DNA of 64,000 nucleotides from Trebonia sp963822615. GTDB taxonomy: Bacteria; Actinomycetota; Actinomycetes; Streptosporangiales; Streptosporangiaceae. Positions 30,433 to 40,298 of this stretch are shown in pieces (within the stretch, counting starts at the first letter, position 1; every line of letters starts with the position of its first letter). The stretch is taken from assembly GCA_963822615.1 (NCBI GenBank), contig CAWGIM010000030.1:92000-155999 (forward strand), in the 5' to 3' direction. The translations under genes were made by a program, and so were the position numbers. The notes below the pieces were generated by a model. It was not told where the DNA came from and searched no databases. It was given only the letters and a program-made list of their open reading frames with translations.

Positions 30433-30927
30433 ATGACCCGCTGGCATCCCATCGAAGAGGCGGACGACGCGCTGTTCGCCCGCGCCTCCCTGTTCCACGC
30501 CCGCTCCGTGGAGGTACCGTTCCCGCCCGAGCAGACCTGGGCCGCGATCACCAGCGACAGCGTGTCCAACTGGACGCGGGGCGTGCGCAAGGTGACCTGG
30601 TCGCCGCGCCCGTTCGGCGTCGGCACCACCCGCGAGGTCGACATGGACGGCGGTTTCCGGCTGCGCGAGCGCTTCTTCCGCTGGGAGGACGGGCACCGCA
30701 AGACGTTCACCGGCACCGAGGCGACCTTCGGCATCTTCCGCCACCTGGTGGAGGACTACGTGGTCGAGCCCACCGCCCACGGCTCCCGGCTGAGCTGGCG
30801 CTGGGCGGCCGAGCTGAACAAGCCCTGGTCGGCGTTCAAGGGCACGCTCGACCGGATCAGCTTCGAGCCAACCGGGCGCTCGCACATCGACGGGCTGGCC
30901 GGCCACATGGCGGCCAGTAGCCGCTAG
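30433..30927 (+). CDS. SRPBCC/START-like polyketide cyclase family protein
   Basis: This 164-residue protein looks like a single SRPBCC (START-like) domain, with the N-terminal segment SVEVPFPPEQTWAAI, the SNW and FRLRERFFRWEDG strands and a C-terminal helix. The family binds hydrophobic ligands in a deep pocket and includes polyketide cyclases/aromatases. A GAGGAG ribosome site lies about 6 bases before the ATG. It lies directly before the amidotransferase gene, the same pairing as PieC and PieD in piericidin clusters, so it may guide ring closure of the amidated diketo chain to a pyridone/pyridinol. The family call is firm; the role is inferred. Confidence 0.82.
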   Translation: MTRWHPIEEADDALFARASLFHARSVEVPFPPEQTWAAITSDSVSNWTRGVRKVTWSPRPFGVGTTREVDMDGGFRLRERFFRWEDGHRKTFTGTEATFGIFRHLVEDYVVEPTAHGSRLSWRWAAELNKPWSAFKGTLDRISFEPTGRSHIDGLAGHMAASSR

Positions 30928-30998
30928 GGCAGGCGCCCCGCCCCCGTTCCTCCTTATTCCCCGGCGCACGGGCCGGCTACGTAAACCTGGAGAAGCTC

Positions 30999-32847
30999 AT
31001 GTGTGGCATCACCGGCTGGATCTCTTTCCGGCAGAACCTGACGACGCAGCGGCCCGCGCTCGAAGCGATGACCGCGACCATGGCCTGCCGCGGCCCGGAC
31101 GCCGAGGGCGCCTGGGTCGCGGAGCACGCCGCGATCGGTCACCGGCGGCTGGCCGTCATCGACATCGAGGGCGGCCTGCAGCCGATGACCGCCGACACCC
31201 CGGAAGGCCCGGTGGTGCTGACCTACAGCGGCGAGGCCTACAACTTCCAGGAGCTGCGCGACGAGCTGCGCCGCCGCGGGCACGCCTTCCGCACCGCCAG
31301 CGACACCGAGGTCGTGCTGCGGGCCTACCTGGAGTGGGGGGAGGCGGTGGCCGACCACCTGGACGGCATGTACGGGCTCGGCATCTGGGACGGCCGGACC
31401 GACCGGCTGCTGCTGCTGCGCGACCGGCTCGGGATCAAGCCGCTCTACTTCTACCCGACCGACGACGGGGTGCTGTTCGGCTCCGAGGCCAAGGCGATCC
31501 TGGCCCACCCGTCGGTCCCGGCCGTGGTCGACGCCGACGGGTTCCGTGAGCTGTTCGGCTTCGTCAAGGAGCCGGGCCGCTCGGTGTGGGCGGGCCTGCG
31601 CGAGGTGCGGCCGGGCACGCTGGTGATCGTCGACCGGGGCGGGCTCCGCGAGCGGACCTACTGGCAGCTGGAGGTCGCCGAGCACCGGGACGACACCGAG
31701 GCCACCGTGCGCCGCGTCCGCGAGCTGATCGAGGAGAGCGTCGGCCGCCAGCTCTACGCCGACGTGCCGCAGTGCGTGCTGCTGTCGGGCGGGCTCGACT
31801 CGAGCGCGCTGACCGCCCTGGCCGGGCCGCGCCTGGCCGAGCGCGGCCAGCGGGCCCGGACGTTCGTGGTCGACTTCGAGGAGGCCGAGGGGTTCCAGGC
31901 CGACGGGGACGGGTGGCGCGGCTCACGGGACGCGCCCTTCGCCCGGGAGGTCGCCGACCACGTCGGGACCGAGCACCGGGAGATCACGATCAGCAGCGGC
32001 GACCTGGCCGACCCGGAGCTGCGCCGGGCGGTGGTCACCGCCCGGGACCTCCCGTTCGGCTTCGCCCAGGCCGACCTGTCGCTGTACCTGCTGTTCAAGG
32101 CGATCCGCGAGCACTCGACGGTGGCGCTGTCGGGCGAGTCGGCCGACGAGATTTTCGCCGGCTACCCCTGGTTCCAGCTGCCGGCCGTGACCCAGGTGCC
32201 GATGTTCCCCTGGGTCACCGCCTCCCTGCTGGGCGAGCGCATCCACCCGACCAAGCTGCATCGACACCGGCCTGTTCCAGGAGACCCTGAACCTGCCCGC
32301 CTACGTGATGCAGCGCTGGTCGGACACGGTGAGCGCGCTGCCCGCGGTGGACGGCGAGGACCCGCAGGAGCGGCGGATGCGCGAGTTCTGCTACGCCCAC
32401 CTGACCTCACTGCTGCCGATGCTGCTCGACCGCAAGGACCGGATGAGCATGGCGGTCGGCCTGGAGGTGCGGGTGCCGGTCTGCGATCACCGTCTGGCGC
32501 AGTACGTCTTCAACGTCCCGTGGGCGATGAAGACGTTCGACGGCCGGGAGAAGAGCCTGCTGCGCGCGGCGGTGCGGGACACCCTGCCGTCGGCCACGAT
32601 CGACCGGGTCAAGGCGATGTACCCGCAGACCCAGGACCGGCACTACGCTCTGGCGCTGCAGCGCCAGGTCGGCGACCTGCTGTCGGAGGACCACCGCGCG
32701 CTGGAGTTCTTCGACCGGGCCGCGCTCGGCACGGCGGTGCGGCGGGAACCGGACGCGCTGGTGCCCGACGAGCGCCAGGCGTTCGAGCTGGTCCTCGACC
32801 TCGCCGTCTGGCTGGACGCCTACCGGCCGACGATCAAGCTGTCCTGA
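30999..32847 (+). CDS. Asparagine synthase-type amidotransferase (frameshifted)
   Basis: The protein starts MCGITGW, with Cys2 as the glutaminase nucleophile, and continues with a class II glutamine amidotransferase domain (to about residue 195). The synthetase domain has the PP-loop LLSGGLDSS and the SGESADEIFAG motif. The frame breaks near 32265; the rest (FQETLNLP to the end) reads in another frame, so the whole is about 615 residues, normal for the family. The enzyme class transfers glutamine ammonia to an AMP-activated carboxylate. In this setting the likely substrate is the polyketide acid, as for PieD in piericidin ring formation. GGAG lies 7 bases before the ATG. An indel error is more likely than true loss. 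Confidence 0.88.
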
Positions 32848-32851
32848 CCCG

Positions 32852-34465
32852 GTGGACATGACCCGCCGCGCGGTGCGCGGCCCCCGGGACGTACCGCGCG
32901 GCGACCGGGCGGGCGCGGGGCCGGCCAGCGCCCGCGGAGCCGCCCTGGCCGTGCTGTGCGTGTCGATCCTGCTGGTCAACCTGGACAACACCGTGCTCAA
33001 CGTGGCGCTGCCGACGCTGGTCCGCGACCTGCGGGCCAGCGCCAGCAGCCTCCAGTGGATCGTGGACTCCTACGTCATCGTGTTCGCGGGCCTGGTGCTG
33101 ACCGCGGGCAGCCTGGCCGACCGGATCGGCCGCAAGAAGACGTTCCTGGCCGGGCTGGTCATATTCGCCGCCTGCTCGGCCTGGGCCGCCTTCTGCGGAT
33201 CGGTCGGCCTGCTCATCGCGGCCCGCGCCAGCATGGGGGCCGGCGGGGCGCTGATGTTCCCAGCCACGCTGGCCATCATCAGCGACATGTTCCCCGACCC
33301 GGCCCAGCGGCAGGGGGCGATCGCCCTGTGGGGCGGCACCAGCGGTATCGGCGTCGCCCTCGGCCCGATCATCGGGGGAGCGCTGCTGACCCACTTCTGG
33401 TGGGGGTCGGTCTTCCTGATCAACGTGCCCATCGCTGCCCTCGGGCTGCTGGCCGCCATCCCGGTCGTCCCCGAGTCGAGGAACAGCGCCGCGCCCGCCC
33501 CCGACCTGACCGGGGCCGTGCTCAGCATCGCCGGCATCACCCTCATCCTCTGGTCGGTGATCGAGGGACCAGTCCGCGGCTGGACCTCGGGGCTGGTCAT
33601 CGGGGTCGGCACGGGCGGGCTACTGGTGCTGGCGGTCTTCGCGGGCTGGGAGCGGGCCAGCCCGCACCCGCTGCTGAACCCGCGCTTCTTCCGGCAGCGG
33701 TCGTTCTCGGCCGCGCTGCCGGCCGTCGCCACCGCGATGTTCGGGCTGTACGGTGCCCTGTTCATGCTGACCCAGTTCATGCAGTTCGCGCTGGGCTTCA
33801 GCCCGCTGGCGACCGGGGTGCGGGTGCTTCCTTCGGCCGGGACGCTGGTGGTGGCGGCGGCCGGGTCGGCCGTCCTGGTCCGCTTCCTCGGGGCCAGGCT
33901 GACCATCACGGCGGGCCTGGCCCTGGTCGCGGCCGGGCTCTGGCAGCTCTCTGGCCTGTCCAGCACGGCCACCTTCGCCGACGCCGTCCCGGGCCTGGTC
34001 CTGCTGGGCGCGGGGGCGGGACTGACCCTGCCCACTGCCACCGGGTCGGTCGTCGGCTCGGTGCCCGCGGGCGACAGCGGCGTTGCCTCGGCCGCCAACG
34101 ACACCGCCATCCAGCTCGGCGGCGCGGTCGGGGTGGCGGTCGTCGGCAGCGTCCTGTCCACTACTTACCAGGACCGGATCACCGCGGCGCTGACCGGCCC
34201 GCCCCTGCCGGCGTCGGCCGCGGCGGGCATCCGCAGTTCCCTGGGCGGTGCCCTGACCGCGGCGGCCCAGCTGCCGGGACAGGCGGGACAGGCGCTGGCG
34301 CGGGCGGCCCGGGCCGCGTTCATCAGCGGGATGGACCTCGGGTCGCTGGTCGCCGCGGTCGTCACCCTAGCCGGGGCGGTGATCGTGCTGGCCTGGTTCT
34401 CGTCCCGTCCGCCCGCGGCCAGCCGGGAAGAGGCACCCGCGGCCACCCCCGAGGACGTGCCCTGA
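32852..34465 (+). CDS. MFS exporter, DHA2 (EmrB/QacA) family, 14 transmembrane segments
   Basis: A 537-residue membrane protein. The first helix holds the LVNLDNTVLNVALP motif, and the loop ADRIGRKK is the MFS signature between helices 2 and 3. The length and the late helix pair fit the 14-helix DHA2 drug:H+ antiporters. It starts with GTG at 32852, or ATG two codons later, just 4 bases after the amidotransferase stop, so it is part of the same transcript. It probably exports the product and gives some self-protection. It converges with the FAD monooxygenase gene with a single base between stops. Confidence 0.9.
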   Translation: MDMTRRAVRGPRDVPRGDRAGAGPASARGAALAVLCVSILLVNLDNTVLNVALPTLVRDLRASASSLQWIVDSYVIVFAGLVLTAGSLADRIGRKKTFLAGLVIFAACSAWAAFCGSVGLLIAARASMGAGGALMFPATLAIISDMFPDPAQRQGAIALWGGTSGIGVALGPIIGGALLTHFWWGSVFLINVPIAALGLLAAIPVVPESRNSAAPAPDLTGAVLSIAGITLILWSVIEGPVRGWTSGLVIGVGTGGLLVLAVFAGWERASPHPLLNPRFFRQRSFSAALPAVATAMFGLYGALFMLTQFMQFALGFSPLATGVRVLPSAGTLVVAAAGSAVLVRFLGARLTITAGLALVAAGLWQLSGLSSTATFADAVPGLVLLGAGAGLTLPTATGSVVGSVPAGDSGVASAANDTAIQLGGAVGVAVVGSVLSTTYQDRITAALTGPPLPASAAAGIRSSLGGALTAAAQLPGQAGQALARAARAAFISGMDLGSLVAAVVTLAGAVIVLAWFSSRPPAASREEAPAATPEDVP

Positions 34466-34466
34466 G

Positions 34467-35614
34467 TCAGTAGCGCCCGCCGGTGCGCACCCGCGGGCCG
34501 TAGGCCGAGTGCTCGAGCCAGTCGCCGGCTCCCGCACGAACCGCGCGGCCTGGGCCGCGCCCCACTGCGCGGTGCCCATCGCGCGGCTCGGGTGCAGGTG
34601 CCGGTAGGCGTGGTAAGCGGTGTCGGCATTGATGAGGGCGGCGCCGCGGCGCTCTCGCTCGTACTGGGTGACCGCGGCGGCCGACCCGACCGAGCAGGCG
34701 AACGCGACCGCGGTGGCCGCGGCCACCGCGTCGGCGAAGGCCGAGTTCATCCCGCGCGCGCCGAACGGCGGGAACAGGTGGGCGGCCTCGCCGACCAGGA
34801 GCACCCGCCGCTCCGGGTCGGCGAAGGCGGACGCCACCGCCCGGATGAAGCGGTAACGCGACACCCACGCCACCCGGGGCACGTCGTCAGCCGGAATCCA
34901 GCTGCGGGTCGCGGCCAGCCGGACCGCGTCGGCTTCGTCCCTGCACTGCAGGTCGACCTGGTACCCGTCGGCGAACGGGACGTACAAGACGGTGCGCCCG
35001 GCAACCGCCGGGCAGCAGTAGTGCAGGGTCCGGCAGTCCCTGGCGACGTCGAGGACGTCGGCCACCACGTGGTAGGTGGGAAGCCGGGGGCCTTCCAGGG
35101 CGATGCCCAGGCTGCCGCGCACGCTGGAGCGGGCCCCGTCCGCCCCGATGACGAAGTCAGCCCGGACCGTCCCGCGGCCGGTGGTCACGCTCACCCCGTC
35201 GGCCCCGGCCTCGACCCCGCGGACGGTGGTCAGCCATTCGATTTCTATCCCGCTGCGGGCGCAGGCCGCCAGCAGGAAGTTGACCGTGCTGGACTGGCGG
35301 AGGCTGGCGTATGCGGGCAGCCCGTCGCTGAGCGGCCCGGGCGTTTCCTCGCGGGCGTACACCAGGCGCCCGCCGTAGCGCGTCTCCCGGCGCGCCCACT
35401 GGATCCCGGCGGCGGCGATCGCCCGGCCGAGCCCGGGCGAGATCACTTCGAGCAGCGCCAGGCTGTCGTGATGGACGAACAGGGCCCGGCTCCCGCCGAT
35501 GCCCTCGTCCGGCCCGCGCGACTCGAGCACCCGCACCGGCAGCCCGTGGGCCCGCAGGGCCAGGGCCGTGGCCAGCCCGGCAGGCCCGGCCCCGGCCACC
35601 ACGACCTCCGCCAT
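34467..35614 (-). CDS. FAD-dependent aromatic hydroxylase (UbiH/PheA-like, class A flavin monooxygenase)
   Basis: The N-terminus holds the FAD dinucleotide motif GAGPAG, followed by IGADGARS (DG motif) and LVGEAAHLFPPFGARGMN, a GD-like motif with Glu in place of Asp. The class hydroxylates aromatic or ring substrates using NAD(P)H and oxygen. The last 25 residues (WLEHSAYGPRV) are read in another frame after a break near 34530. The ATG overlaps the stop of the upstream ligase (TGATG), so translation is coupled. By analogy with PieE it could hydroxylate the pyridinol ring. Its place in the minus-strand operon also allows oxidation of the aminobenzoate-derived unit. Both roles are inference. 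Confidence 0.85.
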
Positions 35615-37124
35615 CAGCTGACCCCGAGCATGTGGCGGCGGATCTTGCCGGAGGGCGTACGCGGGATCTCGGCGACGATGTTGATCTCCTTCGGCACCTC
35701 GTAGCGCTCGACCCGGTCCCGGAGGTGGGCCCGCAGGCCGTCGGCGAAGGCCGCACCGCCCCGGGCCGCCCTCCCGACCCCGTCGGCCGCCACGATGTAA
35801 GCGACCAGCCGGGACTTTCCCGAGTGGTCCACCGCCGTGGTCACCGCCACGTCCCGTACCAGCGGGCTGGCCCGGATCTCGGACTCGATGCGGACCGCCG
35901 ATACGCAGATGCCGCCGACCAGGAGGATGTCGTCGCAGCGGCCGAGCACGACCAGGGCGTCTTCGGCCACGAAGTACCCGTAGTCCCGGGTCGGGAGCCA
36001 GCCGTCGACCAGCAGCGGCAGCGGGCCGGCCGCGGTCTCGGCCTGCCGGGAAATGGTCGGGCCCGACACCCAGACCTCGCCTACCTGGTGCGGGCTGGCC
36101 TGGTCGATGGCGGCGACCTGGGGCATCTGCGACGGGCGGACCTGCACCTGGTAGCCGTCGCAGACCCGGGTCGCCCGGCCGCGGCACCGGCGGGCCGAAC
36201 CCGTTGGCGCAGAACGCGTTCCCGACCTCGGTGCAGCCGATCTGGTCGAACACCGGGACGTTCCAGCTGGCCTGGAGCCGGTCCTGGACGACCGCGGGCA
36301 GCGGCTCGCCCGCGGACACGATGGCCCGCAGCGGCGTCGGCAGCCGCGCGGGCGGCGGCAGCCCGGCCAGCGCCGACGGCACCCCGAACAGGAACGTGGC
36401 CTGGTGGGCGCCGACCGCGTCGCGCAGTTCCCGCGGGCTGCGCCGCCTGGGCCGCACGACGACGTGCGCGCCGGCGAACAGCGGGTAGACGAACTGGTTG
36501 TTGAACCCGTAGGCGAAGTAGAACTGCGACACCGACACCAGCACGTCGCGGGGGCCGATGTCGAGCCGATCGGGGCCGCACGGCCGCCGCGAAGTAGTGG
36601 ATAAGGTCGGAGCTGCGGTGGGCGACCGCCTTGGTCGCCCCGGTGGAGCCGGAGCTGAACTGGATGTACAGGACGTCGTCGTCCAGCGTCCCGGCCGGAA
36701 CCGGTTCGGTCGGCTGCCCGGTCAGGTCGGCCAGCTGCCACCGCTCGACGGTCGTCCCGGCCGGGAACCGGCCCAGCCGGATGGCCCGGTCGTCGTAGTC
36801 CAGCAGGGTCCGCACGCCGCACAGCTCGTACAGGGCGGCCAGGGTGCCGTCGCGCAGGCCGGGGTTGACCAGGACCGCCACCGCGCCGATCTCGGCGCAG
36901 GCCAGGAAGGCGACCACCCACTCCGGGCGGTCGCCCGCGCACAGCCCTACGCGGTCGCCGGTCCCTAGCCCCCAGCGGCTGAGCTGCCGGGACAGGGCGG
37001 CGGCGGCCCGGTAGATATCGCGGTGGCTGAACGTGAGGCCGGTTGACTGGTCGGTCACGGCCGGCCGGTCGAGCCAGCCGCCGCAGCGGGAACGGCCGAA
37101 CAGGTAGCCCAGGATCCTGCTCAT
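35614..37124 (-). CDS. AMP-forming acyl/aryl-acid ligase 1 (benzoate-CoA-ligase-like; frameshifted)
   Basis: This ANL-superfamily enzyme is read in three pieces. The N-terminal part has the P-loop-like SSGSTGATKAV, the middle part FAYGFNNQFVYPLFAGA and IGCTEVG, and the C-terminal part ends with TPSGKIRR carrying the catalytic lysine. The frame breaks near 36570 and 36180. The middle segment resembles benzoate-CoA ligases. The family activates a carboxylate as acyl-AMP and passes it to CoA or to a carrier-protein arm. The start overlaps the stop of the aa:CP-ligase-like gene (TGATG). The substrate is unknown; an aryl acid such as p-aminobenzoate is a reasonable guess given the pab genes. Confidence 0.8.
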
Positions 37125-37924
37125 CACAAGCCCGCCGACTCGACCTCGGGCCATGAGCCGAGATCCGGCCCCATGACCTCGAGCGCGTACAGCGCGGCCC
37201 GCTCCAGCCCTACGCCCAGGCACGCACTGAAGGCCGGCCCGTCGCCGTAGCGGATGCCGAACCCGTCGCCGAAGACCTTGCCGTGGGCGTTGACCGAGGC
37301 CAGCGCGACCGGTCGGCCGCCCAGCCGGCCCTGCAGCTCGTACTTGACGTTGACCCGGTGCTGGTACATCTCCTTGGCGCCGGCCTGCGGGCCGAAGAAC
37401 GAGTCGTGCGCGACCTCGACCGAGGTGCCGGGGAAGACCTTGCTGAGCCGCCCGAGGGCGGTGAGCGCGCGCCGGAAGAACTCGTTGGCGCTCGCCCGGT
37501 CGGCCAGGTGCACCGTTTCGAATACGTGGTAGCTGGCCAGCCGGAAAGGGTCGTCGTGGTGGCCCTCCTCGTAACGCGCGCAGGGGGCGGCAAACCCGTA
37601 GCACGCGGCCTGCTCGAGCTGGCTCCCGCGCAGCATCTGGTAGACGCACAGGCAGGCGGCGGGCGATAGCGCGTACTGCTCGCGGGGCTGCCCGATCTCC
37701 TTGAGGTGCGGGCCCGCGGCCAGGACGTGGTGCGGGAAGTTCGCGAGGTAACCACCGTCGCGCAGCACGCTCAGCGGGAGCAGGCCGGTGACGTGCAGGG
37801 GCTCGGCCGCCAGGGCCGTCGCCAGCTGCCGGCAGTCGCCGGCTATCCGCTCGTAGGCCGCCTGGAAACGGGCGTTTCCCAGCACGAGGCCGTCGCCCAG
37901 GAAACTCACATAATCGCCAGTCAT
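37124..37924 (-). CDS. Class II aminoacyl-tRNA-synthetase-like amino acid:[carrier protein] ligase
   Basis: The 266-residue protein resembles the catalytic core of atypical seryl-tRNA synthetases without the tRNA-binding arm. Visible are LSPAACLCVYQML, a motif 2-like segment (ARYEEGHHDDPFRLASYHVFE) and a motif 3-like GLERAAL near the C-terminus. Such free-standing cores are known as aa:CP ligases, which activate small amino acids and load them on carrier proteins instead of tRNA. Two free carrier proteins are encoded in the same operon. GAAGG lies 7 bases before the ATG. The amino acid cannot be told from the sequence; characterised relatives use glycine or alanine. A defunct or tRNA-related function is the alternative. 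Confidence 0.75.
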   Translation of the reverse strand: MTGDYVSFLGDGLVLGNARFQAAYERIAGDCRQLATALAAEPLHVTGLLPLSVLRDGGYLANFPHHVLAAGPHLKEIGQPREQYALSPAACLCVYQMLRGSQLEQAACYGFAAPCARYEEGHHDDPFRLASYHVFETVHLADRASANEFFRRALTALGRLSKVFPGTSVEVAHDSFFGPQAGAKEMYQHRVNVKYELQGRLGGRPVALASVNAHGKVFGDGFGIRYGDGPAFSACLGVGLERAALYALEVMGPDLGSWPEVESAGL

Positions 37925-37933
37925 GGGGAACCT

Positions 37934-39310
37934 TCAGGTGAGCTTGCGTCGGTCGGCCTTGCCGACCGTGGTCAGGGGGAGCTCGGGAACCGGGATAACG
38001 CGATCGGGCAGGGCCTGGGAATCCGGGTGCGCGGCCAGCAGGTCGCGCAGGATGACCGTTCCCGACACCGGCTCGGTGACGGTGACGTAGACGGTCGACA
38101 GTGCCTCGAGGACCGGGTGGCGCTGGGCGACCGCGAGGGCCTCGCGGACCTTGGGATGGGACAGGGTGAGCAGTTCCACCGCGGTCGGGTCGATCAGCTC
38201 GCCCCCGCGGTTGATCATGTCGTCGGCCCGCCCGTGCACGGTGAAGCGCCGGTCGTCGACCGCGCGGGCCAGGTCACCGGTGACGAACCAGCCGCCGGGC
38301 CGGAACCGCTGCCGGTTCACCGCCTCCGGCGCGATGTAGCGGCTGATCGTGTAGGGGCCGCGGACCTCGAGCGCGCCGAGCCCGGTCGGGTCGGGCTCGA
38401 CGATGCGGTACTGGTCGTCGAGCGAGAGCATGCGGCCGGTCGCCGACTCACGCTGCTCGTCGCTGTCGCCGGGGGCTGACTGGCAGAGCAGCCCCTCGGC
38501 CATGCCGAAGGAGACCTGCACCTGGCCGCCGAACAGGGCGCGCAGCTCGCGCACGTCCCGGGCGGTGACCACCGAAGCGCCCACCTGGGCTAGGCGCAAC
38601 GTCCCGGCCGGGCCGTCGCTGCGGCCGTACCAGCGTCGAACCTGGGTCGGGACGAGCGGCATCACCGTGGCCCGGTAGCGCGCGCTCAGCGCCGCGATCC
38701 GCTCGAGCGAGGAGGACGTGGTCAAGACGACGGACGCCCCACTCAAGATCGCGCCGAGCACTCCTGGGCAGCCCAGCCCGTAGTTGTGCCCGGCGGGAAT
38801 GGGCACGAGCAGGCCGTCGACGTCCCCCAGTTCCGCGTTACGGCTGGTCAGCCACAAGTTGAGCAGGTAGTCGGCGTGGCTGCGGGGGATGAGCTTAGGG
38901 ACGCCGGTGGTACCGCCCGAGGTCAGGATCAGCGCGGTGCCCGGACTCACCCACCACCCGTCGGCGGTCGGCTCGGACGACACCCGGACGGCGCTCAGAT
39001 CCGGCGCCGCCGCCTCGTCCAGGTAGAGGACGGGGATCCGCCCGGCGAAGAGCACGCCGAGCAGCTCGGCCAGGAACGCCACCGCGTTGCGCGAGCGCAG
39101 CCGGACCAGAGCGGGCCCGCCGTCCCACCGGCGGGCCCGCCGCTGCGCCTCGGCCAGCAGGTCCCGGTAGCGGACGACCCGCCGGTCGTCCGCGATCACC
39201 TGGCCCGGCGCGGCCTCGAGCCCGGCCCTGAGCTGCTGGGCCAGCGTCGTCTGGCCGGCCAGCCGCCGCACCGCGGGCTCGGTCTCCTGGGCGAAGACCA
39301 GGGCGGTCAT
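37934..39310 (-). CDS. AMP-forming aryl-acid ligase 2 (DhbE/EntE-like)
   Basis: Intact 458-residue ANL enzyme. The phosphate-binding loop is LTSGGTTGVPKLIPRSH, followed by GHNYGLGCPGVLGA, which resembles the HN-containing segment of 2,3-dihydroxybenzoate- and salicylate-AMP ligases. FGMAEG, WFVTGDLA and GRADDMINRGGE follow, and the C-terminal lysine motif is TTVGKADRR. The enzyme should adenylate an aromatic acid and load it on a stand-alone aryl carrier protein. Its start overlaps the stop of the SDR-like gene as ATGA. With p-aminobenzoate synthesis encoded 7 kb upstream in the same orientation, p-aminobenzoate or an oxidised derivative is the most likely substrate (inference). Confidence 0.88.
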   Translation of the reverse strand: MTALVFAQETEPAVRRLAGQTTLAQQLRAGLEAAPGQVIADDRRVVRYRDLLAEAQRRARRWDGGPALVRLRSRNAVAFLAELLGVLFAGRIPVLYLDEAAAPDLSAVRVSSEPTADGWWVSPGTALILTSGGTTGVPKLIPRSHADYLLNLWLTSRNAELGDVDGLLVPIPAGHNYGLGCPGVLGAILSGASVVLTTSSSLERIAALSARYRATVMPLVPTQVRRWYGRSDGPAGTLRLAQVGASVVTARDVRELRALFGGQVQVSFGMAEGLLCQSAPGDSDEQRESATGRMLSLDDQYRIVEPDPTGLGALEVRGPYTISRYIAPEAVNRQRFRPGGWFVTGDLARAVDDRRFTVHGRADDMINRGGELIDPTAVELLTLSHPKVREALAVAQRHPVLEALSTVYVTVTEPVSGTVILRDLLAAHPDSQALPDRVIPVPELPLTTVGKADRRKLT

Positions 39311-40038
39311 GGCGGCGGCGCCGAGTCGAGCCACTCACCGAAGCGGGGGCCGGTCACCCGGCAGTCGTCGGCGACGAGCGTCCCGTCCGCGAACGCCTTT
39401 CCGATCGGGACACCGATCGCTAGCCGGGGCCGGCCGGGCAGCGCCCTGGTCATCTCCCAGAGCGTGAGTTCTTCCGGCCCGCACAGGTCCTCGCAGGCCG
39501 GGCCGTCAGCGACGCAGCGCCGGGCCACGACCGCGGCCACCGCGGCCAGCGCCACCGGGCGGCTCCTGATCCGCGGCACCACCGCCAGGGGGCCGAAGGA
39601 CATCCGGCTCAGGTTCTGGGCCGCGAACTCGTACCACAGGGTGCTGCGGACGATCGTCGTCGGCAGCCCGCCGGCCGCGACCGCCGCTTTCTCCTGCGCG
39701 GCCTTGCCGGCGTAGTAGCCCGCCTTGGCGATGCCGGGCAGCTCGCAATTGACAATCGACGTCAGCACGTGGCGGCCGATAGCAGATTCACGGGCCGCTT
39801 CCTTGATGTTCCTGGTGGAAGCAGAAAAGAACTCGACTGCCTTCTGGCGGGAGCTGGTGAAAATATCGGTCGCCTCGACAACGGCGTCGAAGCCGCGGTA
39901 ATCGGCCAGTGAGAACGGGCCGGTTACATCAACTCCGCTTGACTTGGAAACGACGGCAACCTCGTGCCCCCCGGCCAACAGCGCCTGCGCGGTCGCGGTA
40001 CCGAGCCGTCCTCGGCCCACAATCACGAATCGACCCAT
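39307..40038 (-). CDS. NAD(P)-binding protein, atypical SDR/NmrA-like
   Basis: A 243-residue Rossmann-fold protein starting with a nucleotide-binding segment (FVIVGRGRLGTATAQALL). The middle part (LTSIVNCELPG, AGYYAGKAAQE, LPTTIVRSTLWYEF) matches the layout of atypical extended SDRs that lack a clear YxxxK pair; a YYAGK segment is the nearest match. GGAGGG lies 7 bases before the ATG, so this gene has its own strong start after a 32-base gap from the carrier-protein gene. It may reduce an intermediate of the aryl/aminoacyl pathway or be a regulatory NADPH sensor. The function is not known. Confidence 0.7.
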   Translation of the reverse strand: MGRFVIVGRGRLGTATAQALLAGGHEVAVVSKSSGVDVTGPFSLADYRGFDAVVEATDIFTSSRQKAVEFFSASTRNIKEAARESAIGRHVLTSIVNCELPGIAKAGYYAGKAAQEKAAVAAGGLPTTIVRSTLWYEFAAQNLSRMSFGPLAVVPRIRSRPVALAAVAAVVARRCVADGPACEDLCGPEELTLWEMTRALPGRPRLAIGVPIGKAFADGTLVADDCRVTGPRFGEWLDSAPPP

Positions 40039-40070
40039 GTAATCCCTCCTGGCCTTGTTTCGGCGATGGA

Positions 40071-40298
40071 CTACACTACGCGTCCTGGCGACGATTCGAG
40101 CAATTCCTCAAATGATGCGATCGTGGAAAGGCCGGATAGTACTTCGAAATCGATGACGCACCCGAGATCGTGCTCCAGGCTGGCCAGCAGGATTACCAGC
40201 TCCTTGCTGCTTACGCCCAGGTCGGTCAGGGTCGTCTGCGGGGGATGCCCCGTGATATCGCGGCCCAGGACCGCTTCCACTAGCTCAGCGAAGTTCAT
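40071..40298 (-). CDS. Free-standing carrier protein 1 (75 aa)
   Basis: A small acidic four-helix-type carrier protein. The attachment motif reads LGVSSKEL, so the Asp usual before the modified Ser is Ser. The region after it (LLASLEHDLGCVIDFE) matches helix 2 and loop 2 of acyl and peptidyl carriers. The start ATG overlaps the stop of the transglutaminase-like gene (ATGA), so the two are translationally coupled. It probably carries either the aminoacyl group from the aa:CP ligase or an aryl group from one of the AMP ligases. The Sfp-type transferase at 55595 could activate it. Confidence 0.82.
   Translation of the reverse strand: MNFAELVEAVLGRDITGHPPQTTLTDLGVSSKELVILLASLEHDLGCVIDFEVLSGLSTIASFEELLESSPGRVV

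Noticed and set aside
30999..32847. Primary-metabolism asparagine synthetase
   Set aside because: The place between cyclase-like and exporter genes of the PKS operon favours a dedicated amidotransferase; this remains to be shown.
37124..37924. Housekeeping seryl-tRNA synthetase fragment
   Set aside because: The protein is complete for an aa:CP ligase, has its own ribosome site, and is coupled to the neighbouring ligase; a random fragment would not be.
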